DNA of 64,000 nt from Phaseolus vulgaris (taxonomy: Eukaryota; Streptophyta; Magnoliopsida; Fabales; Fabaceae), in contig NC_023750.2 of NCBI RefSeq assembly GCF_000499845.2, positions 4,151,478 through 4,215,477 of the forward strand. Reading direction: 5' to 3'. Both the position numbers and the translations under genes were made by a program. Of the stretch, positions 37,454-47,012 are shown piece after piece. The notes beneath the pieces were generated by a model, which searched no databases, was not told the DNA's origin, and saw only the letters and a program-made list of their open reading frames with translations. Within the stretch, counting starts at the first letter, position 1, and the number at the start of each line of letters is the position of its first letter.

Positions 37454-37658
37454 ATATTATGATTTTGTAACTGCACATAAATGCATGTAACTGCATGTGA
37501 CTCTTTATTTTTCTATTTTAATTGTTGAATAAACATTTCTAAGTAACTGCTCATAAGCATTTAGGAGACAGCTACTGAAAGTATTATAAATGTAATGGTT
37601 AGCAAAGATAATAAAATATCTTGCTCTGTTTTATTCCCTCAACACCAACACTCCAGAT
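33909..37658 (+). mobile_element. 5'-deleted Ty1/copia retrotransposon in the LINE-1 3' UTR
   Basis: Contains most of gag, a complete pol and a probable 3' LTR (about 37448-37658, starting TGTTAGATATT and ending near CAACACCAACA). The 5' LTR and the start of gag are absent. The 19-bp sequence ATTGTTGCTCCATGTTAGA occurs at both edges (33898-33916 and 37436-37454), the second copy spanning the pol stop codon and the LTR start. It lies in plus orientation within a minus-strand LINE. Confidence 0.8.
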
Positions 37659-37708
37659 TAAGCCAGCAAGTACCTCTATTATATTGGATCCTCAGAAGTA
37701 AAACTGCA

Positions 37709-37895
37709 GTGGGAATCCCCTTCACAACACCGATTAGCACCTGCACTGCCATGTTGGTTCTGCAGGAATAAATCTGCAACACGCGTCCCCTTCACAGCGC
37801 CTATTAGCACCTGCACTGCCATGTTGGTTCTGCAGGAATAAATCTGCAACATGCGTCCCCTTCACAGCGCCTATTAGCACCTGCAATCAGACTCC
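37709..37895. repeat. ~70-bp tandem repeats in LINE-1 3' UTR
   Basis: About 2.6 units containing CCCCTTCACAGCGCCTATTAG and GCACTGCCATGTTGGTTCTG follow the Copia 3' end. They belong to the LINE 3' UTR side or to the junction; the exact border with the Copia LTR is unclear. Confidence 0.65.
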
Positions 37896-38154
37896 ACTGA
37901 AACCAGACCCACATCCCAACATAGAATACACCATAGCTCTAGTGGCGGGGCTAACACCCAATACCAGCCAGTTACAGAGGACCAACACAGGGGACCCTCA
38001 GCCAGCGGCTACTTGATTGCATTCACCACACCACCATTGACTTTTGCCTTCACTTACAACATCTCCTTCCCACTCCTGCACTTTAGAGTGCCTCCACAGA
38101 CCTTGCTAATTGTAGCTTTTAATGCAGCACAGTGGGTTCAAAACCCAATCCACT

Positions 38155-41106
38155 AAGGAATAGTTAAAGGAATTTGTCTTATACTTCATCCATTGCCAGG
38201 ATTTGATTTGTGCTTGCTGAAAAATTTCTTCTGCATCTACAACACCTTGCTTGAACACTACCGCGTTCCTGTGATCCCAAATATATTTGACTATCGCTGT
38301 CCAAACTCCTTTCCAAACCAGATTTTGATTATGACTAACCTAAGGCAGGTTAAAGCTCTCAAAGTGGGCCATAATATCATTATGTTGGACACCTAGAATT
38401 CCAATCCACCTAAAACACATGGACCACACTTGAGAGGCATATTTACAATCCAAGAAGAGGTGTTTACACGATTCTTCCTTGGCCCGGCATAGAGCACAAA
38501 GAGTTGTTTCCACCAACACCCCTTTCCTACTCAGATAATCTCTAGTGGGTAGTCTATTCAGCAGAATCCTCCATGCTACAGTCAGCACACTTGGGAAAGC
38601 CTTAACCTAACACAGTGACTTGAAGACATCATGTTGGGGGCCTCTTCCATGTTTTGCTAGACATTCATAGGTAGAGTTAACTGAGAAACACCCTTTCTCC
38701 TCATTCCTCCACACCTTAACATCCTTCTCTTCTTTAAGCACAACTGTCGATGCTACGAGCAAATCAAGCTCTTCTACCAGCGTGAATTCCCACTCAAATC
38801 TTTCTCGCCTCCACCTCAGCCGCCAACACCACCTCAACTTTTCCCATACTCCTACCTCTTCCATCTTCTGCCCCTGGTTTAGAGACAACGAGTACAATCT
38901 GGGGAACAGGGTTTTAAGGTTGCAGTTCCCAATCCACACATCCTCCTAGAACTTTATTTTGTCCCTGCATCCTAGTTTCCATCCAACCTCTTTATGAAAC
39001 CACCCTTCTCCTCCACCCTCCCGACAGACTTTGAGCAAGTCTCTCCACCACCATGATTGAAGTTTGACCATAATCTGCATTTCCGAGCCATACTTCGATT
39101 CAAGCAGCTCCTTCCATCTCCCCGTCTCCTCCGATATATACCTCCACCTCCACTTAGCCAGTAGAGATGTATTGAACTTTCTAATGTCTCTCACGCCCAG
39201 ACCACCCTCCTCTTTAGGTTTACACACAACTTCCCAACTTACCCAAGAGATGGACTTGTTCTCCTTCCCCCACCCCCAAAGAAACCTCCTCTGGATTTTG
39301 ATAATACTCTTGCAAATCGAAGTCGGAGCTTTATACAAAGATAGGTAATAGAGCAGAACTGAGGTGAGGACCGATTTGAGTAGACACACTCTCCCTGCCA
39401 ATGAGAGAAATCTACCTTTCCACACACTTAGTCTATCTTTTAACTTGTTTAGCACAGGTTCCCAAAACTTTCTCTTCCTAGGGTTCCCTCCCACTTCAAG
39501 GCCTAGATATTTAAAAGGTATCCCCATCTGAGCACAATTCAAAGTCTTGGCGTAACAAGCCAGTGAATTCATTTGAACATTGATACCTGTTATTTTTTAC
39601 TTGTGGAAATTTATCTCCAGGCCTGAAGCTAATTCAAAACCCCTAAGGATAGCCTTCAGTGTCACCACATTAGTGTATGATTCCTCACAGAAGAACATGG
39701 TATCATCCGCAAATTGCAGGAAACACACCTCGACCTCCTTCGTTCCAATCTTAAGGCCAGAGAGTAGATTCGCCTTTACAACTTGTCTTACTAAACCTGC
39801 CAAACCTTCTGCTACTACTATGAATAGGAAAGGAGCAAGAGGATCACCTTGCCTGAGCCCTCTAGAAGGTTTGAATTCCTCTATAGGACTCCCATTAACT
39901 AGCACAGAAACTGTGGAACTTTCCATACATCCTCTGATCCAGCTAATCCACTTACTTTGGAACCCCAGCCGGTGGAGCATATCGTAGAGGAATTCCCATC
40001 TTACCAAATCATAAGCTTTCTCAAAATCCACCTTCAGACACAAACCACTTCCCCCACTCCTCCTTATGTCCTCCACCACCTCGTTGGCCATAAGCACACT
40101 ATCCAGAATCCCTCTTTCCTTGAAAAAAGTTGATTGGCAATCATCGATTACTGAGGAGATGACATTCCTAATTCTGCCTGCCAACACCTTAGAGATGATT
40201 TTGTATATAGCCCCTACTAACGAGATAGGGCGATATTGGTCCAGCGTAACAGGGTCCTTGACTTTCGGAACCAATGCAATGATGGATGTGTTACATCCCT
40301 TCGGTACGACACCTGTGTCATGAAAGAGATTCATGATTGTCATAACCTCCACTTCTATAAATTCCTAGCTTTTCTTAATGAAATTGAAGTTGAACCCATC
40401 AGGACCTGGGCTCTTGGAGCCTTCACAGAGCCACACAGCATCCCTGACTTCTTCCACAGAAAACTCCTAAATAAGGCTCATGTTGTCTTCCCATGTTAAA
40501 GATTTAAACTCAACCGCGTCAAGTCTAACTCCAAAGTCTTTTGTTGCTGCAAATCTTCTTTCAAAAAGCCTATTCGCTTCTACCCGAACTGTACAGGGTT
40601 CTTCACACCATTGACCTCCCACCTCCACGCCTTTTACTTCATTCCTGAGACGTCTCCACCTTAGAGAGGAGTGATAGAATCTAGTACAAGAGTCCCCATT
40701 CTTGAGCCAATTGGTCCTAGCTTTTTGGCTCAAAAGGGATTCCATCCTTCTATCAGTTTCCTTTAAACGAACCAACAGGCCTAGCCTCTATAGATTCTCA
40801 CAAGCATCTAATGCACCGTTACATGCTTGACAATCAAGAGTCTCAATCTCCTCCAAAATCTTCTTCTTAGTAGACTCAATGATACCAAAAACATCCATGT
40901 TCCATACCTTCATATCTCTCTTCAGACATTTCAGTTTCTCTTTAAGCACCATAAACGCATTCCCCTGATCACGGTAGGAGGTCACCTATCCTTCACCATG
41001 TTTAGGAACCCCCTTTCCATAAACCATGCATCAATGGTTTTAAAGGGTTTTGGTCCCCAATCCTTGTCCACTGACTTCACCACTATCGTGCAGTGATCGG
41101 AAACTT
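38155..41106 (-). pseudogene. LINE-1 ORF2 (end of endonuclease, reverse transcriptase, zinc tail)
   Basis: From 41106 the minus strand reads SDHCTIVVKSVDKDWGPKP, the last part of the endonuclease. The RT follows: NWLKNGDSCTRFYH, then, after frame breaks at 40467, LVPKVKDPVTLDQYRPISLVG, VDFEKAYDLVRWEF, GLRQGDPLAPFLF and LQFADDTMFFCEE (39597-40352). The C-terminal RT part is at 39572-38946 (MGIPFKYLGLEVGGNPRK) and 38939-38607, the zinc tail at 38588-38340 (CALCRAKEESCKHLFLDC), and a final block at 38340-38155 (VWTAIVKYIWDHRNAVVF). The catalytic FADD is intact, but the N-terminal endonuclease is deleted and several frameshifts exist. Confidence 0.85.
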
Positions 41107-41438
41107 CCCTACGTTACACATACGGCTTAGCAGGTTCCAGCTGGTGCCTTCGGTATCTTGGAATGTTTACATGGAGTTTCATATTCCCAATATATAGACT
41201 GTCCAACTCCCTCTCAAGGCGTTCCACATTTCTTACTTTAAATAACCTTACAAACCCAAACCTTCTCCCTCATTTGTTCAATCTGTGTGATATGAAGACT
41301 TCTTTAACTCTCCTTTGGAAGACCTTGATCATATCCAACTCTCCGTAGCCATAAGGGAAGTTCGAAAAGAAGAATGTGGTATAGTCATTTGAGCACCTGT
41401 ATACACCTCCCCTCTTGGATCGATCTCTACTTCTCATG
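41107..41438 (-). pseudogene. LINE-1 ORF1 N-terminal RRM fragment
   Basis: Starts at the ATG at 41438 (RSRDRSKRGG) and encodes an RRM-like domain: TTFFFSNFPYGYGELDMIKVF, then GRRFGFVRLFKVRN and DSLYIGNMKLHVNIPRYRR, with one in-frame stop. It ends abruptly near 41107, where the sequence continues in the endonuclease of ORF2. All the remaining ORF1 and most of the endonuclease are therefore missing. Confidence 0.78.
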
Positions 41439-41696
41439 CTTCTCTTTTTTATGAAGTTATCGCTATATAAGTTTAACCTAAAAGGCTAAACTCACTCGAC
41501 GTCTCCTTTTGTCTTCCTTTTCTTTCACCTTCGAAGGGAAGCTGCTGTATGGAGTGACTAGTGTTTGAACTCATTGATCTAGAGAGAAAGAAGTAACAAA
41601 AGAAAGAAAATTGAGGATAAATGGAAATTTCAGTTGTTTGAAGATATTTGCTTATGTGATATTGTTTACCTTTATTCTGTTTTTTTTTTGTAGGAA

Positions 41697-41815
41697 TTTA
41701 TTGCTCTATGTCCTCTGATGCAGGAATGTGATTATCTGAGAATAAATTTGGATATCAAAGAAAATGATTTACCTTAATGGGAGGAAAAGCTTAATGCTAA
41801 AAAAAAGTATGTTCT
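41697..41815 (+). pseudogene. Exon-like relic of an unidentified gene (copy in D1)
   Basis: After a polypyrimidine tract and TTTTTTGTAG, the sequence reads EFIALCPLMQECDYL, INLDIKEND, a stop, and WEEKLNAKKK, followed by a donor-like GTATGTTC. The D2 counterpart at 51710-51835 has the same layout with its own stop. It looks like a decayed exon with flanking introns. The gene was not recognised. Confidence 0.4.
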
Positions 41816-42571
41816 TATATTTCCTTAATGTTTGATCTTGGAAATTATGACAATGGACGGTATCACTGGTCCTATGTAAGTTGCAAAATTTTATTGATTT
41901 ATTTTTTCTATGACTTTTTGCAAATTTTGGTCGTTCAAAATTTAGCAGTGGTGGTTGGGTATATGTTTCTGAGTACTTGTGCAATTGAAATGCTATTAAA
42001 TTTTCAAATTAACCATGTTTTCCTATAAAATGATTTATGTTAATGGTCTTCTACTTTTTCTTTTCTTTGTTGAATACAGCTTGGATCTTTGAAGGTTGAT
42101 GCAGAAACTTTTAGATGGTAATATACCAAATCATATATTATTGGTACAACAGTTTTGACTGATGAATCTCATCACGAGTATCATCTGAAAATGTTTGACT
42201 TTGATATCTGTCTGTGAATGCTAATAAAAAATTATTAGTAAATCTTAATGTCAAACAAAACTTAGAAAGAATTGAGCACCAAACCTAACATAGGTTAACA
42301 GAGACAGTGCTTTTATTTTTTTACAGCATTTCAAATAAAGAGTACAATATTCCTATACAGTGTCACAATAAACTTTTTAATTAATTTGTTATATGATAAT
42401 AATTATATTATAAATTACATTTAAACTCATATCATAGATGACATTCAAAATCAGAATTAAAAGTAATAATTATTGAACATTCAATTTTTTACGGAGAAAC
42501 AACATTGATGGTAATTTTGAGTTTAATGCTTAAGAAATGGCTCCCTTAAGATCAAACACTTTCTATTCTTC

Positions 42572-42973
42572 CACTACAAGAAAATCATGAAATAGAAACC
42601 AATTTTTAGAAACCAAAATAATTAGTTGCAATAGTAACTAAATTAGAGACCATTTTAGAAACTAAAAGGAAAATTGGTTTATATATTAGTTTATATTATT
42701 TTCTATTATTGTTAAATAGTTTCTAAATCTGTATCTAATTAGCAACCAAGGTTTTAGAAACCAAATTTAGAAACTAAATAATTGGTATCTAAAACCTTAG
42801 TTGCTAATTAGATACCAATTTAGAAACTATTTAACAATAATAGAAAATAATAGAAACTAATTTAGAAACCAATTTTTTTTTAGTTTTTAAAATGGTTTCT
42901 ATTTTAGTTTCTATTGTAACTAATTATTTTGGTCTCTAAAAATTGGTTTCTATTTCATGATTTTCTTGTAGTG
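42572..42973. mobile_element. 402-bp CACTA-type foldback MITE
   Basis: Begins CACTACAAGAAAATCATGAA and ends with its complement (TTCATGATTTTCTTGTAGTG). It is flanked by TTC at 42569-42571 and 42974-42976. The empty site is seen at about 52533 in D2 (CTATTTTTCATTCC). Almost the whole element is one long inverted repeat around a centre near 42770, so its RNA would fold into a hairpin of nearly 200 bp. It has no coding capacity. Confidence 0.92.
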
Positions 42974-42984
42974 TTCATTCCAAT

Positions 42985-43870
42985 GATCCTTCAATTTTTC
43001 AAACAAAATTGTTGGCAGAGACTTTGTAAAGATGTTCTGCTACTTCGTCATGACTTGCAATATGCATTATTTTTACTTTTTCATTCTGAACACGTTCTAT
43101 TTTTTTTATCGACAAAAAATGAATAAATTAAATTGAGGTATTTCAATGATACATCAACCCTTATACATAGTCAGCCAATCCTCAAAAAACTAAGAGATGT
43201 AGTTGACGAACAAAAACAACCCCGCAATTCAACATAAACCTCTACCATTTTCTAACTGATCTCATGCATACCAAAGGTTCAAGACATCGATCAGAATACG
43301 AAAAAACTTACCCTACTGACTTTGGAATTCACCCATGACCATACCTTCACTTGCACCATAGAAAAAAATTTCAATATGATTTATCCTGCCACTTTTAAAA
43401 ATCTTCTTATTCCTATGATTCCACAACTCAGCTACCACCGCTACCCATACACAATCCCATATTTGATTAACGTTTTTGTTCATCGCACTAATCTTAAAAC
43501 TCAAAAAATGCATATTTGGCTCACGATGCCAACCCCAACCATGCGTAGCAATATGACCATACTAGCCAGGTGACTCTGCAAGTACAAAAGAGGTGGGACA
43601 TAGTTTCCTCTTCCTCCCCACACAGGTCACACATGTTACTATCCAAGCTGATTCCTCTTCTCACCAGATTCGCTTTAGAACATGTTCTCTAATAAAATGA
43701 AAACGAGCATCAATATGCTTACTCCTCTCTTGATGAATTAGATTCGTTGCTAATTCAATAGATGATTTGTTGTCAACTCGTATTTCAGTTGTTTCAAGTT
43801 GTTGTAAATTTAACTCATAAGAAATTTTCTTAACCAATTCGTGTGACACACACTAAGATGAGATGAATTT
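42985..43870 (-). pseudogene. Copia RNase H / tail relic, interrupted by a LINE fragment
   Basis: The minus strand shows SHELVKKISYELNLQQL, VDNKSSIELATN, RSKHIDARFHFIRE (43850-43678) and, beyond the LINE fragment at 43100-43677, QNEKVKIMHIASHDEVAEHL (43087-42990). These are consecutive parts of a Ty1/copia RNase H region. The second part is also present in D2 near 52575-52665 (HVASHDLVACILTKAS). Confidence 0.75.
43100..43677 (-). mobile_element. 5'-truncated LINE fragment inside a Copia relic
   Basis: Tail T-run at about 43100, 3' stem-loop at 43135-43155, coding remnant VWVAVVAELWNHRNKKIF, and a zinc region CDLCGEEEETMSHLFC near 43600. The flanks GAACACGTTCT (43088-43098) and GAACATGTTCT (43678-43688) form an 11-bp target-site duplication with one mismatch. 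It interrupts the Copia RNase H relic. Confidence 0.82.
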
Positions 43871-44010
43871 TGCCTCACATATTACAGACAAGTCTCATAT
43901 TTCAGTAATATTTCATATCAAAATACAAACGCTTATGAATATTTATTGATAAAATAACTATAATATAACTCATAATTTATGAATTTAAACATTTTTACAT
44001 ATTTGTGATT
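43871..44010. other. AT-rich spacer before LINE-3
   Basis: Short AT-rich sequence with no gene seen, ending at the LINE-3 target-site duplication. Confidence 0.4.
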
Positions 44011-44044
44011 ATAATATAAAGAAGAAGAATTCCTTATGTGAGGA

Positions 44045-47012
44045 TGCGTAGCAGAGGAGATGAACGATGGCGCTGGGGGGAGGAGTAGAGGAGGAAACTT
44101 GCCACACATACAAATCCTGTATCTATAAAGTCATGTTCTACATTCTTCTTCTCAAACTTCCCAAGTACTCATGGTGAATATGATATGCTGAAAATCTTCC
44201 AAAGATGGGCTAGGGTGAAAGACGTGTTTATATCTGGGCGTAGAAACAGGTGGGGAAGAAGGTTTGGGTTTGTCAGATTCTTTACGGTGCCAAATGAACT
44301 CAGATTGGAGAAAGAGCTAGACCAGATATACATTGGCAATATGAAACTCTATGTGAACTTGCCAAAATATAGGAGGAATGAGAATGTTTACCATGGTGTG
44401 GCACCACATGTGGATGGTAAAGGCTCGAATCCGTATAACTACGCACAGGGGAGAATGAAGAGCAAGGAGGTTTGGAGAGAAGTAAAGGGGAAGGATGTTC
44501 GGAGGAATCTTAACTACAAACATTCATACGCGGATGCAGTTAGGAACGTTTCACAAGAACAGTGGAAAGGCCCAATAATTGAGACCTTAGTAAAAGTTCT
44601 CCCTTGGATGGCTAATAGCGCAGTCGGATGGATGATACCAGATATGAACTTCAACCTGATACGTGAAGAGTTTATTAAAGGAGGGATGTCTATGATTAAG
44701 GTGAGGTATATGGGTGACAATCTTGTGCTTTTAACCCCGAAGAAGGAGAACAAATGGAAGATATCATTAAGTTAAACAACAAAGGGTTCACAAGTTTGTT
44801 TGATGATATTGAACCTTGGTCTGAATCTTATGTAGCGGGTCACAAACTAGTATGGGTCAGGTGTTATGGTTTACCCATAACTTTGTGGACTAAGGATTGC
44901 TTGTCTAAGGTCGTAGGTGAAATGGAAGAACTAATAACCATAGATGAAGCCACTGAGCAATGGGAGAACCTTGAGTATGCACGCATTCAAGTTCGGGTGT
45001 TGAAGTCTTGTACAGTAGAAGTGTCAAAAGGCTACCGTATTAACGGTCAAATATTTAATATTAATATTGTGGAGGAGGAACCCAGCAAAGAAGGAGGACT
45101 ATGCAACTGCCCTGTCCATCACTATGCTTCTTCAGATAGTATCTCATCAATGGACACCTTCATTGAGGAGACCATCTTCTCGGAAAAGGTGTTTGACGAA
45201 GGAGTAGGGGACATCGGAGCTACTTCCCGGCGAGACGTAAAGGTAAAGGAGGGTAGAAAATCCTGGCCATCACTAGAGACAAATCCGCAACAATTAAAGG
45301 AACTTTCTAAGGCAGAAAGGGAATGTCAGAGCAAAAGCGAATCACATTTCGCAAATTTGGTAATGCGTGAGCAGCAGAATTGCAGTAATGGGGCAGCTTT
45401 ATCTGAGCCAGAAAAGGTCAAAGCAATTTGCTCTCTCATCCAAAATTTGGTGGTTGACCTAATGCATACTACTCAATGTTTTAACCAGCACTCAGATAAA
45501 CCCGAAAATAGCACGGCCCATATATCTCCAAAGTCCAAGAAAGTATTGGGCTGGGCCCAGAGAACCAGAGAATTGGGTTCGGGTCAGGAGAAGTATGTGT
45601 AGGGAATGGGCTAAGAAATTTGGCTCCGACGATTGCAGGGAGCGGATCTTTCAATTCGGAGATGTCTGTGAATTTTTCTGGAGGGGACAATACGAAGGTG
45701 GAGTGTGAATTACCAGGGGATCATACTCGAAGAGGTGAGGTTGAAGGAGGATTGCCACACGACCCTACGTTCACCCAGGGAGAAACAAGCAGTGTGCTGG
45801 TGCAGAAACATAAAACAAATGCGGCTATTTCGAATTTATAAATGCGGCTTTATAACCGCATTTGATCAACACGCAGTTGTAAATCAAGAAATATAAATGC
45901 AGTTATATAGCCGCATTTATAAATACCATTTACAAGTGCGGTTATTTTCTTTAACTGCACTTGTATATGCCAAATCATAAAAAAAAATTAAAAATTTTAA
46001 AACATCGTCAATCTTGTGTGAAGCCAACGTTGATGAAGAGTCACAGGAGCGAAAAATGGTGGCGACAGCAGAAGCGACGACGGACAGGGAAGCAGCAACG
46101 GAGCAAACCAAAAAATCCACAAGAAACCACGAAGACAATGAAAGAGTACTGAGCAATGCGAGAAACCAAACAATGTAAGAAAAACGAATGTCAGCCAACG
46201 AAACAGTGCTTCGAGACCACCAATGCAAGGAAAAAAACATATATAAGAAAAACGAAAAACATTTATGCATATATTTGTGAAGATGAAGAGCAAGAAAAAG
46301 AGTTCAAGAAACTTACATTGCACAAATGGAATGCAGATGCAGCAGAAGGAGACGAACTCAGAGAGCGAACGCGAAACGCAGGCAAAGACGAGAAATAAAG
46401 TTTGAAATTGTGTGTGGCGCGCTTCAAAATTTAGGGTAAAAAAGGATTTACGAATGCGGTTAAAGGTAAAACCGCATTCGTAAATCAAAATAATTTCAAA
46501 AATGCCACCATGTTTTTTACGAAAGCAAGTAGCGCAAAAGCCGCACTAAATAAAGCATATCCTTTTCTTGTTTTTGCACTAGTGCCGGGTAGTTCAATGT
46601 CAGAGAGGAGAAATCTGGCCAAGGGCAAAGAAGGGGTAAATACCGAAGATGGTTATCAAACACCGGAGAATGTCCGAAGATTGCGAGAAATTTGGGAACA
46701 AGGTACGAAGCAATCCTGCCTACGATGGAGATCCAAAGGCGGTCTGGGACCTCTACACTACGGGATTAATTCCCCATCCAGGTTAAACCGTTGTTCCTTT
46801 GCTGATTCTGAAAGTGATATTATACACTGCAATAACCAGTTAAAGCAGGAGATTAATGAGGTTGAATCGGTACGTATATGGGAGGCGGGTAGACAGCTAG
46901 GTGTTAGATGTTCAGATGAGGAGGTGGATATAGTAGTTGAATTAGAAGGTATGGAGGAAAGGGATAAGGCAGTTAAAAAGTTGTCTGAGGAGGGTTCTTG
47001 TCATGCTGTATA
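44045..47012 (+). pseudogene. LINE-3 ORF1 (RRM / DUF4283-like), interrupted
   Basis: ATG at 44045 (RSRGDERWRWGEE) followed by a stop and then TFFFSNFPSTHGEYDMLKIF, GRRFGFVRFFTVPN and DQIYIGNMKLYVNLPKYRR, an RRM-like domain. A DUF4283-like region spans 44560-45090, with a frameshift near 44765 (LVWVRCYGLPITLW, LEYARIQVRV). A CACTA-like element sits at 45795-46584. The C-terminal part (46597-47012) includes EDGYQTPENVRRLREIW and WEAGRQLGVRCSDEEVD. This protein would bind element RNA. Confidence 0.8.
45795..46584. mobile_element. Non-autonomous CACTA-like element in LINE-3 ORF1
   Basis: The right end reads TTTTTGCACTAGTG, and its complement CACTAGTGCAAAAACAAG pairs with the diverged left end TGCTGGTGCAGAAACATAAA. 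Repeats of AATGCGGTT and AACCGCATT lie next to both ends, the same plan as the AACGACGGTT units of the outer CACTA but with a different core. The centre (about 45970-46430) has no recognised domain. A matching 3-bp duplication was not found, and the left end has decayed. Confidence 0.65.

Larger units (their letters stand above)
33267..41545 (-). mobile_element. LINE-1, L1-type retrotransposon with nested Copia
   Basis: Flanked by TGTATGGAGTGACTAG at 33251-33266 and 41546-41561, a 16-bp target-site duplication. The uninterrupted site is preserved near 51570 in the D2 copy. On the minus strand: 5' UTR from 41545, an ORF1 RRM piece (41438-41107), ORF2 (41106-38155), then a long 3' UTR that continues on the far side of a Copia insertion and ends in a T-run at 33267. 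The family 3' stem-loop is at 33302-33322. A deletion joins ORF1 directly to the end of the endonuclease. Confidence 0.92.
41562..43087. repeat. Duplicated relic segment D1
   Basis: Together with 33225-33266 (separated by LINE-1), this matches segment D2 at 51504-52660, starting TGTTTGAACTCA and running through the Copia relic. D1 carries two further insertions absent from D2: the foldback MITE at 42572 and the LINE fragment at 43100. D1 and D2 were probably adjacent tandem copies before LINE-3 inserted between them. Confidence 0.8.

Noticed and set aside
46156..46488. Open frames on both strands inside the small CACTA-like element
   Set aside because: No recognised domain; they look like shadows in a noncoding core.
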